From: Roseibacillus ishigakijimensis
Lineage (GTDB): Bacteria > Verrucomicrobiota > Verrucomicrobiia > Verrucomicrobiales > Akkermansiaceae
Assembly (NCBI RefSeq): GCF_016595415.1
Contig: NZ_JAENIO010000022.1
Span: 1 to 64,000, forward strand
Length of the DNA: 64,000 nt
Reading direction: 5' to 3'
The notes beneath the pieces were generated by a model. The model saw only the letters and a program-made list of their open reading frames with translations, ran no database searches and was not told the origin of the DNA. The position numbers were made by a program, and so were the translations under genes. How positions within the stretch are numbered: position 1 is the stretch's first letter; every line of letters starts with the position of its first letter. Below, one piece after another: positions 25,854 through 34,201 of the stretch.

Positions 25854-26249
25854 ATGAAAGCAATCCTTACTACCCTCCTCGCTTCCTTCGCATTGACTGG
25901 CTTCGCCCTCGCTGGCGACTGCGACAAGTGCAAAAAAGGCGACAAGAAAGAAGAAGCCGTCCTCGCAGGCAAGTGCGACAAGGACAAATGCGACAAAGAC
26001 AAGGAAGAAGCCATCATCGCCGGTGACTGCGACAAGTGCAAGAAAGGCGACAAGAAGGAAGAAGCCGTCATCGCGGGCGACTGCGACAAGTGCAAGAAGG
26101 GCGACAAGAAAGAAGAAGCTCTCCTCGCTGGTGACAAGTGCAAGAAAGGTGGCTGCGACAAGGACAAGGAAGAAGCCCTCCTCGCTGGCGACAAGTGCAA
26201 AAAAGGTGGCTGCGACAAGGACAAGGAAGAAGCGGTCCTGATGGCCTAA
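25854..26249 (+). CDS. Exported six-repeat Cys/Lys/Asp/Glu-rich protein
   Basis: 131 residues. A 20-residue signal peptide ending FALA is followed by six in-frame repeats of 18-20 residues (from 25914, 25968, 26022, 26076, 26130 and 26187). Units 1, 3 and 4 read GDCDKCKKGDKKEEA plus three hydrophobics; unit 2 is GKCDKDKCDKDKEEA-type; units 5-6 are GDKCKKGGCDKDKEEA-type. Each unit has two Cys (12 in all), spaced CxxC, CxxxxC or similar. After secretion the mature protein has almost only C, D, K, E, G and A/V/I/L. No known family recognised; metal binding or redox buffering is inference. Monocistronic, with a strong terminator. Confidence 0.85.
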   Translation: MKAILTTLLASFALTGFALAGDCDKCKKGDKKEEAVLAGKCDKDKCDKDKEEAIIAGDCDKCKKGDKKEEAVIAGDCDKCKKGDKKEEALLAGDKCKKGGCDKDKEEALLAGDKCKKGGCDKDKEEAVLMA

Positions 26250-26275
26250 GCTTTTTTCTCCTACTGATTTTTTAA

Positions 26276-26308
26276 GAGCCCGTCCCGCTTGGCGCGACGG
26301 GCTTTTTT
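26276..26308 (+). terminator. Intrinsic terminator of the Cys-rich repeat gene
   Basis: Stem AGCCCGTC/GACGGGCT (26277-26284 with 26296-26303), extended inwards by CGC/GCG, followed by six T. Confidence 0.88.
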
Positions 26309-26341
26309 CATGGATTCGTTTCCAGGAGCTTTCGCTGCGTT

Positions 26342-27697
26342 TCACTCTACCCGAGGACCGCCGTCGAGGCTCCTCCCTCCTTCCTGCCCATTGCTTTCCC
26401 CGGAGTCATTGAGGTAGGATTGATCAGCGGCCGGGAGGGTGGCCCGCCACTGCTCGGCGGCCTCGCTATCGTCCCTTTTCCACCCTTCATAGACTTGGGT
26501 CAGTCCATTCTGACGTTGGTTATCGTCGAGGACCTGGCTATACCATGCGGCGGCCCGGTCATACTTGGATTGATAGATGAGGTTTTGTCCGGCGTCTTGA
26601 AAGACTTCGTCGGTCTTGAACTCGTCCCCCTGGGCTGTGAGCCATTCCGCAGCGGCGGCCTCATCCTGCCGCACCCACTGGCCGAAGGCGTCGGAGATTT
26701 CCTGGCCCGCATTCTCACTGCCGGCCAATTCCCCGGCCCGCCAATCCAAGGCGGCCTCCGGGTCGGTATTCGCCCAAGCATTGGTGATGTTCCGGCTCAG
26801 GTCCGCTTGCTCCTCGGCCGGAATGTCTCCGCTTTTCAAGAACTCCACCGCTGCCTGGGGGTCTTGCCAAGCGAGGTGGCTGACCATGGTCTCGCGAGCG
26901 GTAAGGAGAAGATCGTCGTCGTTCTTCTTGGCCAGATAGTCGAGCAATTCCGCGCGCTGGGCGGGGTCGCCGCTGGCAGACTGGGCGAGCTGGGTGATGA
27001 CCGCGCGTTGGGTATCGGACTCCATTTCATCGAGCTTGGCCATGGTGCCGGGGAAGTCTTTTTTGGCCATGGCGGCGAAATACATGGCTTCAACCTGCGC
27101 CTGCCCCATGCCCATCATCCCGCCTCCGGCAAGTTCCTCGCCATTTTCCTTGAACCAGCTGTAGGCTTGTTCGGGATCGGCCCGCATCCAGCCCATCATG
27201 GCACCCATGGCTCCCACCATCTTCAGCATCCCACCTCTTTCATCGGCGAGAACGTGCTCCATTGCGGAGGCCCCGTCCCTGGCGGCCCATCGATTGAGCA
27301 GCATCATGCGCACGGCTATGCCCTCCTGCCCCACCGTCATGTCGTCGAGGTCGGCCAACAGGGCCTGCAACTCGTAGGGCCCGAGGTATTGGACCATATC
27401 CCAGATGCCAAAGAGAGTCTCGAAATCCATCTGCGACATGGGAGAATTGCGCAGCTCTTCCAACAGGGTCTCCAGGCCCAGGCGAGGATTCTTGGCCAGC
27501 TCGTAGCCCCGCAAGTTGGGCTCGCCCAGGGCCTCGTAGCCGGAACGGGTCTGAGTGACCGCAGCGGTGCTCTGGGTTGCCTGGGAGGAAGCCTGCGCCC
27601 CCTCCTCCCCGCCGGACCCGCTCTCTTTTCCAAGAAAAAATCCGCCTACACCGGTTAGCACCGATAGGCCTGCTGCAAGGTAAACATTCTTCTGCAT
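26342..27697 (-). CDS. Membrane-anchored helical-repeat protein, unknown function
   Basis: 451 residues from ATG at 27697 (MQKNVYLAAGLSVLTG), with GGAGGT immediately before it. A short N-terminal membrane anchor (residues 5-23) is followed by a Ser/Gln-rich linker and then a long alpha-helical region with loosely repeated units containing DPxxA and a Trp (for example DPEAALDW, EAAAEWL, DPQAAVEFL). This looks like a TPR/SEL-like solenoid of a kind common in Verrucomicrobia. Probably periplasmic; no catalytic motif seen. Divergent from the moeB-like gene. Confidence 0.7.
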   Translation of the reverse strand: MQKNVYLAAGLSVLTGVGGFFLGKESGSGGEEGAQASSQATQSTAAVTQTRSGYEALGEPNLRGYELAKNPRLGLETLLEELRNSPMSQMDFETLFGIWDMVQYLGPYELQALLADLDDMTVGQEGIAVRMMLLNRWAARDGASAMEHVLADERGGMLKMVGAMGAMMGWMRADPEQAYSWFKENGEELAGGGMMGMGQAQVEAMYFAAMAKKDFPGTMAKLDEMESDTQRAVITQLAQSASGDPAQRAELLDYLAKKNDDDLLLTARETMVSHLAWQDPQAAVEFLKSGDIPAEEQADLSRNITNAWANTDPEAALDWRAGELAGSENAGQEISDAFGQWVRQDEAAAAEWLTAQGDEFKTDEVFQDAGQNLIYQSKYDRAAAWYSQVLDDNQRQNGLTQVYEGWKRDDSEAAEQWRATLPAADQSYLNDSGESNGQEGGRSLDGGPRVE

Positions 27698-27830
27698 ACC
27701 TCCGAAATATGACTGGTCCGGGACCCGGGGCCAATTCCAAAAAAGGCCGGGGATTCTTTTGCAGGCCATGACGGCATGAACCCGGCGGGGAGTTGTCAGG
27801 CAGGCGGAACGGTGGCAGCTTGCCCGCACG

Positions 27831-28916
27831 ATGACTTCGGCGCAAAAGGAACGCTACCTCCGCCACACCCTCCTCCCCCAGGTAGGAGAAAAGGGGCAGG
27901 AGAAATTACTCAATTCCTCGGTCTTACTAATCGGCTGTGGGGGGCTGGGCGCTCCCGCCGCCCTCTACCTGGCCGCCGCAGGGGTAGGCCGCCTCGGGCT
28001 GATCGATCCGGATCGGGTGGAAGCCTCCAATCTCCAACGGCAGGTTCTCTTCGCTTCCTCCGAGGTCGGACGTCTCAAGATCGAGGCTACGGAGGAGCGC
28101 TTGCGCGCGCTCAACCCCGACCTCGTGGTGGAACGCCATGCCGAACGATTCACCGTGGACAATGCTCTTTCCCTTGCGGGCAACTACGATCTCATCGTGG
28201 ATGGGTCGGACAATTTCCCAACCCGATACCTCAGCAACGATGCCGCCTTCTTTCGGCAAAAACCGCTGGTCTACGGTTCAATCTTCCAGTTCGACGGCCA
28301 GGCCACGGTCTTTCATCCCTCGCAGGGGGGGCCCTGTTACCGCTGCCTGCTGCCGGATGCCCCGGCGGCGGATGCCGTGCCCAACTGTGCGGAGGCCGGG
28401 GTCCTGGGAGCCCTCCCGGGCGTGATTGGCTCTTTGCAAGCGATGGAAGCGCTCAAGCTCCTCCTCGGCATCGGGGATCCTCCCCTGGGCAAACTCACTT
28501 GCTACGACGCCCTCCGTAGCCAGTTCCGCACCATCAAACTGCGGCGGAATCCGGACTGCATCCTGTGCGGAGACCAGCCCAGCCTTGCAACTTTACGCCA
28601 TGAAGGCCATAGCTGCCCCGTGAACGCACCCTACCGCGAAATCAGCCCCGAAGAATTCCGCGCGCTTCAAGGCGACGATTGGGATGGCATCCTCCTCGAT
28701 GTCCGCACCCCGGAGGAATACGCCCAGCGCCGGATCGAGGGCGCCCTCTTCATCCCCATGCAGGAGATCCCCATGCGCTACCAAGAGCTCCCCCGGGACA
28801 AGCCCCTCGTCATCCACTGCAAGGCCGGCATGCGTTCGGCGCGGGTCTGTCTTTTCCTCGCCGAAAAGGGCTACTCCGATCTGCAGAACCTCACCGGCGG
28901 CATCGACGCTTGGTAA
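27831..28916 (+). CDS. moeB: MoeB/ThiF adenylyltransferase-rhodanese fusion
   Basis: 361 residues. N-terminal E1-like domain (1-245): nucleotide loop IGCGGLGAP, DPDRVEASNLQRQ, zinc-type pairs CYRC and CILC, and the NCAEAGVLGALPG loop with the active Cys. C-terminal rhodanese domain (about 265-361) with active-site loop HCKAGMRSA. Like MOCS3, it can adenylate a small ubiquitin-like sulfur carrier (MoaD or ThiS) and pass on sulfur for molybdopterin or thiazole synthesis. No carrier gene is adjacent. Stops 5 bases from the convergent GH88 gene. Confidence 0.9.
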   Translation: MTSAQKERYLRHTLLPQVGEKGQEKLLNSSVLLIGCGGLGAPAALYLAAAGVGRLGLIDPDRVEASNLQRQVLFASSEVGRLKIEATEERLRALNPDLVVERHAERFTVDNALSLAGNYDLIVDGSDNFPTRYLSNDAAFFRQKPLVYGSIFQFDGQATVFHPSQGGPCYRCLLPDAPAADAVPNCAEAGVLGALPGVIGSLQAMEALKLLLGIGDPPLGKLTCYDALRSQFRTIKLRRNPDCILCGDQPSLATLRHEGHSCPVNAPYREISPEEFRALQGDDWDGILLDVRTPEEYAQRRIEGALFIPMQEIPMRYQELPRDKPLVIHCKAGMRSARVCLFLAEKGYSDLQNLTGGIDAW

Positions 28917-28921
28917 GGGGC

Positions 28922-30118
28922 CTACCACCAGGTGACGGGCAGGCCCAACTCATGCCCCAGAGCTTGGAAAAAGAAATAATCGCCCCAACTGGTGCGGGCA
29001 TGGCGCGCCCGCCCGGGACCGGCACTGACCTGGCCTTTTTGCAACAGAGCCCGCGAGGCGGGCGAAGGATCGAGGAACTCCGCCGAACAGAGGGCGGTGA
29101 GCAGGCGGTCCTTGCTTTCGCTCAAGGCCGCCGGGGCATACTCTCCCTTTTCCAGCTCCTGGATGGCACAAATCGCAATCGCGGCTGCCGAGGAATCCCG
29201 CACCGCGGCGTCCTGCCCCCGGGCGCGAAAGTCCCAAACCGGCACCACCCGCTCGTCGAGATGGCTCGCAAAACACTCGCTGATCCGCAGGGAGGCGTCC
29301 CGATAGGCGGTCACTCCGGTGTAACGGTAGCCCATCGCAAAGCCATACATCGCCCAAGCCGAACCCCGCGCCCAGTGGGAGTCAACCGCGAGCCCCCCAT
29401 AGTTGTCCCCCCGCAAGGGTCGACCTGTCTCCAAATCGAAACGATAAGCATGGTAGGTCGAGCCATCCGGGCGCAGGAAACAACGTAGGGCGGTCTCACT
29501 ATGCTCCATGGCAAGCTCACGATAGCGTTCCTGCCCACTCTCTTCCGCAGCCCAATAGAGCAGCGGCAAGTTCATGAGACTATCGATGATGGCGAGCCCC
29601 GCGTAGTCCCCCTGCAGGTCATCGACCTCTCCCCAAGCGCGCAGATAGCGACCCTTTTCCACAAACCGGGCAGCGAGAACACGGGCCCCCTGCAGCGCCA
29701 GCTCGCGATACCACTCCTCACCCGTCATCTGGAAAAGGGCAACCGCGTAGAGAGAATAGAGAAACCCCAAATCGTGCATGGTCTGCTTGCCATGAATCCC
29801 GACCTTGTCGCGATAAAATGGCTGCAAGCGCGAAAGCTGTTCCAAAAACCAGCGGTCCCGGGTGTAGAGATAGCTCAGCACTCCCATCCCGGAAAAAAAA
29901 GAAGTCGTCCAATTATCGATATGAAAAAAGGGCTCCCGACGACGGGGATAGTCCCCTTCCACATCAAATCCCCAGCTGCTGGGGGAAGCACAAAGGTCCG
30001 GGAGATTGCGCCGGGTCTTGACCACTCCCCCGGCAAAAACCGAGCCGATGGCCGGGCCGCTGACCAAGGTCGCCCCCCTAGTGGCCAAATCCGTCAATTC
30101 ACTACCAAGATTTCTCAT
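28922..30118 (-). CDS. Glycoside hydrolase family 88, unsaturated glycuronyl hydrolase
   Basis: 398 residues from ATG at 30118 (a GTG nine bases upstream is the alternative). (Alpha/alpha)6-barrel GH88 features: MHDLGF (around residue 115) and IIDSLMNLPLLYWA hold the two Asp that match the catalytic pair, and SHWARGSAWAMYG is the family signature. It hydrates and opens the unsaturated uronic acid left by polysaccharide lyases (on glycosaminoglycans, ulvan, xanthan, gellan or rhamnogalacturonan). No signal peptide, so probably cytoplasmic. No lyase gene lies nearby. Confidence 0.88.
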   Translation of the reverse strand: MRNLGSELTDLATRGATLVSGPAIGSVFAGGVVKTRRNLPDLCASPSSWGFDVEGDYPRRREPFFHIDNWTTSFFSGMGVLSYLYTRDRWFLEQLSRLQPFYRDKVGIHGKQTMHDLGFLYSLYAVALFQMTGEEWYRELALQGARVLAARFVEKGRYLRAWGEVDDLQGDYAGLAIIDSLMNLPLLYWAAEESGQERYRELAMEHSETALRCFLRPDGSTYHAYRFDLETGRPLRGDNYGGLAVDSHWARGSAWAMYGFAMGYRYTGVTAYRDASLRISECFASHLDERVVPVWDFRARGQDAAVRDSSAAAIAICAIQELEKGEYAPAALSESKDRLLTALCSAEFLDPSPASRALLQKGQVSAGPGRARHARTSWGDYFFFQALGHELGLPVTWW

Positions 30119-30535
30119 TCCGCGCACTCTTCAGCACGATTGTCTCCAAATCCGACCCTTGCATGCCATTTGACGCTCACTCTGTTAACCCTTCCGGGCA
30201 GGCGAGCACCCCTCGATCCCGCGAATGGCAAGCTTCCTGCTCGCTTTCGCGACCTCAGCTTGGAACGGCAAATGGCAAAAGCGGCCTCTCTGGATCCTCC
30301 CACTCTCGTGGGTTGATCTGTGGACTCAGTTCGCCTAAAGACCTCCAGCACCTTTCCCGCTGTCACTTCATAACATGCAAAAAAACTGGAAAATTCTCAT
30401 TTTTGCTCTTCCTTCCTCCTTCGCGGAAAGGCACGAAGGCCTAGCAATCGCCTACGGATTTCCCGCCACTTTTCGCTAGAGAGAACAAATATTCATCCAA
30501 TCATCTCGTTTTACAGGCTCAAAAGCTATCCATTC
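30119..30535. other. 417-nt intergenic region
   Basis: No gene supported. It contains a small hairpin CCCAC/GTGGG (30299-30312) and becomes AT-richer toward the plus-strand PVC cytochrome gene, so it should hold the divergent promoters for that gene and for GH88. The one open frame across it has no recognisable features. Confidence 0.4.
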
Positions 30536-33133
30536 ATGACCCTTCGCCACCTCCTTTCCCGCACCTTCCTCCTGGGCTCACTCCTTCCCAATCTACTGCA
30601 CGCCAACCCCGAAGACTGGCTATCCACAGAATTCGCGGACGCCTCTCTCACGCCCTCGCCCGCCTGCCTTTGCGCCTCTGCCGCAGGCGAGGTCTTTGTA
30701 GGAGTAGACCTCAATGGCTCGCTGGGGAAAGGACCCGACAAGGGCCGCATCGTGCGTCTGCTCGATATGGATAACGATGGCACCGCCGACTCCCACACCA
30801 TCTTTGCCCGGGTCGACAATCCCCGGGGGCTCGTCGCCATGGGCAACCGTCTCTGGGTCCTGCATTCCGTCATTCCCGAAGGTGCCAAAGAGGTCGCCAG
30901 CGTGCAACTGAGCGTCTTCGAGGACCTCGATGGAGACGGCATTGCTGATGGGCCTCCCCAGCCGCTCGTTAAAAATATTTCCACTCTGGAGCCAAATCGC
31001 GAACGCGGCGCCGACCACACCACGAACGGAATCCAGCTCGGTATCGATGGCTGGATCTATATCGCGGTTGGCGATTTCGGCTTCGTCGAGGCCGAGGGCC
31101 GGGATGGGCGCAAGCTCACCCTCCTGGGAGGCGGGATCTTGCGGGTGCGACCCGATGGCACCGAGATGGAGATGTATACCCGCGGTCTCCGCAACATCTA
31201 CGATGTGGCCATCGACCCTTTCATGAACATCTTCACGAGGGGGAATACCAATGACGGCGGAGGCTGGAACATCCGTTTCATCCATCATGTGCAGTCGGGC
31301 GACTACGGCTACCCCACGCTCTTCAAACATTTCACCCCCGAAATCCTGCCCGCCTTGGCCGACCTCGGGGGCGGCTCGGGGGCCGGCGCCCTCTTTTTGC
31401 AAGAACCCTCTTGGCCTGCCCGCTTCAACAACCTCCCCTTGATGGCCGACTGGGGGCGCTCGCAACTCTACATTCACCGGGTCGAGCCCGACGGCCCCTC
31501 TTTCACGCAAAAACAAGAGCCTTTCCTCAAGTGCTCGCAAATCTCCGATGTCGATGTCGATGCCTCGGGCCGGCTCTATCTGGCCTCTTGGAATGGAGCC
31601 GGATACAAGGGAAACCCAGACATCGGCCTCCTCACCCGGGTCGTTCCTTCCGGTTGGCAATACGTTCCCTTTCCCAATCTCAAGAAAGCCGCCGCCAGTG
31701 AACTGCTGAAGCTCTTGGCCTCTCCCAGCGCCAAGACCCGCCTCTCCGCCTCCCAAGAAATTCTGCTGCGCCGGGACCCCGCCCTGTCCGGGAGTCTCTT
31801 CGCCCTCGCAAGCAATGAAGCCGCCTTGCTCGAAGCTCGCGTCGCCGCCCTCTTCACCCTCGCCCAGCTCGGCCACCAGGAGCGCACTGCCCAGCTGACC
31901 GCCCTGGCTGCCGATGCCAGCGTGCGGGAATGGGCCCTCCGTGCCTTGGCCGATCGCCACGCCACGGCCAAAGACGCCCCCCGCGACCTCTTCACCGCCG
32001 CTCTGCAAGACCCGAATCCCCGCGTGCAAGTGGCGGCCGCCATTGGCCTGGGGCGTATGGGCGACCCCTCGGTGGCAAACGCCCTCCTCGCCGTCACCAC
32101 TCCCGGCGGAGACACCATCACCCCCTTCTCCGAGGCCCGCCTCCAGGAGCTCACCTCCGCTCCCAATCCCGAGACCGAAGGACCGCACGCGAAGCCGAAT
32201 CCAGCAATCATTCTCCCCCACGTGGCCGTCCATTCCCTACGCCAGCTGGAGGCCACCCAAGCCTGCCTCGAGGCCCTCTCCACCCCCGCCCGCAACGGAG
32301 CCCTCTGGGCCCTGCAGCAAATGCATAGCGAGGAAACAGTCACCGGTCTCCTCAACTACTACCAATCCACCGACGAGGCCGCGGACGAAGTCAGAATCAT
32401 CGCCGCCCTGGCCCGCCTCAGCCAAAATGAAGCCCCCTACGACGGCTCCTGGTGGTGGAAAACCCAACCCGACACCCGCGGCCCCTACTACGTCCCGAGC
32501 CCCTGGTCCGGCACCGAGAAGATCGCGCGCTTTGTCCAGGGCATCTACGAGAACGCGCCCCCCCAGGGAAAAGACCTCATTCGCCACTTGGCCGACCGCA
32601 ACCGCTCGCGCTGGGAAGGCATCGGCGGGATGGAACCTTCCTCAGAAAAAGCCTCCGAAAAGGGAGAAATCGGGCGCACCTCCATCGAAGACATCGTCCT
32701 CGCCCTCGACAAACTCAAAGGCCGCCCCAATCGCGGAAAAACCATCCTCAAGGGCATGGCCTGCGCCGGGTGCCACAACCTCACCGCCGAGGAAACTATC
32801 AAAGGCCCCGACCTCAGCCGCCTGGGAAGCCAGACTCCCGCCGAAATCGCGGAATCCATCATCAAGCCCTCTGCCATCATTGCCTCCAGTTGGGTCAATA
32901 TCACCCGCCAGGACGGAACCGTCCTCGCTGGCACCATTGTGGAGAAAAACGACAAGGAAATCGTCCTGCACGACATTGCCGGCACCCCCACCCGGATTCC
33001 CCTCAGCGATATCCAATCCACCACCCCCGGCCCCCCGCTGATGGGCCCCCACCTTGCGGATGAATTGAGCCTGCAGCAATTCGCAGACGTGATAGCCTAT
33101 CTGCGCTCTCTGGACACTTCCGCGAACCATTAA
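30536..33133 (+). CDS. PVC-type beta-propeller/HEAT/cytochrome c protein
   Basis: 865 residues with signal peptide. The N-terminal half (about 30-380) is a sugar-dehydrogenase-like beta-propeller with DMDNDGTAD, DLDGDGIADG, HTTNGIQLGIDGWIY and GLRNIYDVA; then HEAT-like repeats (about 400-600, for example DPNPRVQVAAAIGLGRMGD); then a C-terminal cytochrome c domain with CAGCHN (about residue 742) and the segment DGTVLAGTIVEKND....TRIPLSDI. This is the PVC-type haem-binding protein family, likely a periplasmic dehydrogenase or electron-transfer protein; substrate unknown. Confidence 0.92.
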   Translation: MTLRHLLSRTFLLGSLLPNLLHANPEDWLSTEFADASLTPSPACLCASAAGEVFVGVDLNGSLGKGPDKGRIVRLLDMDNDGTADSHTIFARVDNPRGLVAMGNRLWVLHSVIPEGAKEVASVQLSVFEDLDGDGIADGPPQPLVKNISTLEPNRERGADHTTNGIQLGIDGWIYIAVGDFGFVEAEGRDGRKLTLLGGGILRVRPDGTEMEMYTRGLRNIYDVAIDPFMNIFTRGNTNDGGGWNIRFIHHVQSGDYGYPTLFKHFTPEILPALADLGGGSGAGALFLQEPSWPARFNNLPLMADWGRSQLYIHRVEPDGPSFTQKQEPFLKCSQISDVDVDASGRLYLASWNGAGYKGNPDIGLLTRVVPSGWQYVPFPNLKKAAASELLKLLASPSAKTRLSASQEILLRRDPALSGSLFALASNEAALLEARVAALFTLAQLGHQERTAQLTALAADASVREWALRALADRHATAKDAPRDLFTAALQDPNPRVQVAAAIGLGRMGDPSVANALLAVTTPGGDTITPFSEARLQELTSAPNPETEGPHAKPNPAIILPHVAVHSLRQLEATQACLEALSTPARNGALWALQQMHSEETVTGLLNYYQSTDEAADEVRIIAALARLSQNEAPYDGSWWWKTQPDTRGPYYVPSPWSGTEKIARFVQGIYENAPPQGKDLIRHLADRNRSRWEGIGGMEPSSEKASEKGEIGRTSIEDIVLALDKLKGRPNRGKTILKGMACAGCHNLTAEETIKGPDLSRLGSQTPAEIAESIIKPSAIIASSWVNITRQDGTVLAGTIVEKNDKEIVLHDIAGTPTRIPLSDIQSTTPGPPLMGPHLADELSLQQFADVIAYLRSLDTSANH

Positions 33134-33200
33134 CCCCCTTTGACGGCACCTCCCGATCCCGGCAGCGCTCAATCCCCGGGCGCCTGCCCGCGCGAGAGGC

Positions 33201-33683
33201 CTAAGTTGCCACCTGCACCACTTGGCCCAGAACCTCGCCAAGAGCGGAGTCCGTCTGTCTGCGGTAGGCGATCAACCAAAAGGCGAAAATCACCAAACGT
33301 TCATCCCTCCAGCTTCCGGTGATCTCCTGCCGACGCGTCAGAGGATGCCTGCGCTGGATACAAGCCTTTGTTTCAGGCCCTTCCAAGACTGCGCACTCCC
33401 CGCCTGCATGGCGGGTTAACGTGAAAATTTGGCCCTCTCCCTTGATTTCCACCACTCCCCTGAGAGCGAGCTTTTTGACAGCGACAGAGACAACCTTGTC
33501 TCCATCCCTCAACTCCCACCGTTTCTTGAATCTCCCCGCCAGATCAATGGAGTAATCACCATGGCGGCCCGTGATCGCACCCGACGGGGGTGCCGTGGAG
33601 AAACTCACTCTTGTCACCTGTCCCTCAGCAAGTAGGCGGTAGTTTTGAGAGCACCAACCATCGGGGATACCTTTTATCTTCAT
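33201..33683 (-). CDS. Hypothetical protein
   Basis: 160 residues from ATG at 33683 (GTG one codon upstream possible). Beta-rich basic protein with SIDLAGRFKKRWELRDGDKV and EIKGEGQIFTLTRH, and a more hydrophobic segment near the C-terminus (LVIFAFWLIAY). The pattern of a short strand-rich domain carrying ELRDG is reminiscent of tubby/LURP-one-like proteins, but I cannot assign it. No clear operon partners. Confidence 0.55.
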   Translation of the reverse strand: MKIKGIPDGWCSQNYRLLAEGQVTRVSFSTAPPSGAITGRHGDYSIDLAGRFKKRWELRDGDKVVSVAVKKLALRGVVEIKGEGQIFTLTRHAGGECAVLEGPETKACIQRRHPLTRRQEITGSWRDERLVIFAFWLIAYRRQTDSALGEVLGQVVQVAT

Positions 33684-33950
33684 CACAGCCTATTGCAAGT
33701 CGCTCAGCACCAGCTCGACGACCTGGCTTCAACTGAGCTTCACTCCTTGGCAACTTGAGCCAAATCCCGGCAGACCGTTGCGTCAAGGTGATTCAGGCGA
33801 TTCAAGGCGGTAACAGTGACACCCCCACCGGTTGATTCCGGGTGCAGGGCCCAGTCCGACACAAGTTATCTGAAAAGTTGTCAGGACATGAGTGAAACCT
33901 CGTCTGAAAGCTTGCAGACTTCCCAGATTGAGAAAAAAGGATGAGGATGG

Positions 33951-34024
33951 AGGCGGCGGGCGGATTCGAACCGCCGAATACAGGTTTTGCAAACCCGCGC
34001 CTTAGACCACTTGGCCACGCCGCC
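33951..34024 (-). tRNA. tRNA-Cys (GCA)
   Basis: 74-nt cloverleaf on the minus strand. Acceptor GGCGGCG/CGCCGCC, anticodon arm GGGTT/AACC around TTGCAAA with anticodon GCA, and T-arm GGCGGTTCGAATCCGCC. The CCA end is encoded (33948-33950). A T-rich run follows directly. Confidence 0.95.
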
Positions 34025-34071
34025 GTTGTTTTCTTAGGAAAACATTGCCCGCCGCTTTCGCGCGGGGCGGG

Positions 34072-34101
34072 ATAATTAGGCTCATCCGGAACGGGTGTCA
34101 A
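34072..34101 (-). promoter_or_regulatory. Promoter of tRNA-Cys
   Basis: On the minus strand, a perfect TTGACA (34096-34101) and AATTAT (34072-34077) 18 bp apart, or TAATTA with 17 bp. It is followed by a very GC-rich discriminator, as in stringently controlled stable-RNA promoters. The roughly 45-nt leader holds hairpin GTTTTC/GAAAAC (34028-34043) just before the tRNA. Confidence 0.65.
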
Positions 34102-34201
34102 TGCTCCTCTTGCACGAATTCCGACATTCTCTTTCTTTTCTTGTCACCTCCCGAGAAAACCATTCTCTCTTCCCCTTTCTCTGCGTTAGTTTGCCGGTGG
34201 C

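Noticed and set aside
25854-26249. Regular 54-bp DNA repeat resembling a CRISPR array
   Set aside because: Units are contiguous with no unique spacers, and they keep one reading frame after a signal peptide. It is a coding repeat.
25728-26345. Minus-strand open frames opposite the Cys-rich repeat gene
   Set aside because: Ser/Leu/Phe-repeat translation is simply the complement of the repeats; the plus frame has a signal peptide, start context and terminator.
30163-30444. 93-residue plus-strand open frame before the PVC cytochrome gene
   Set aside because: Low-complexity Ser/Arg/Leu composition and no homology signal by eye.
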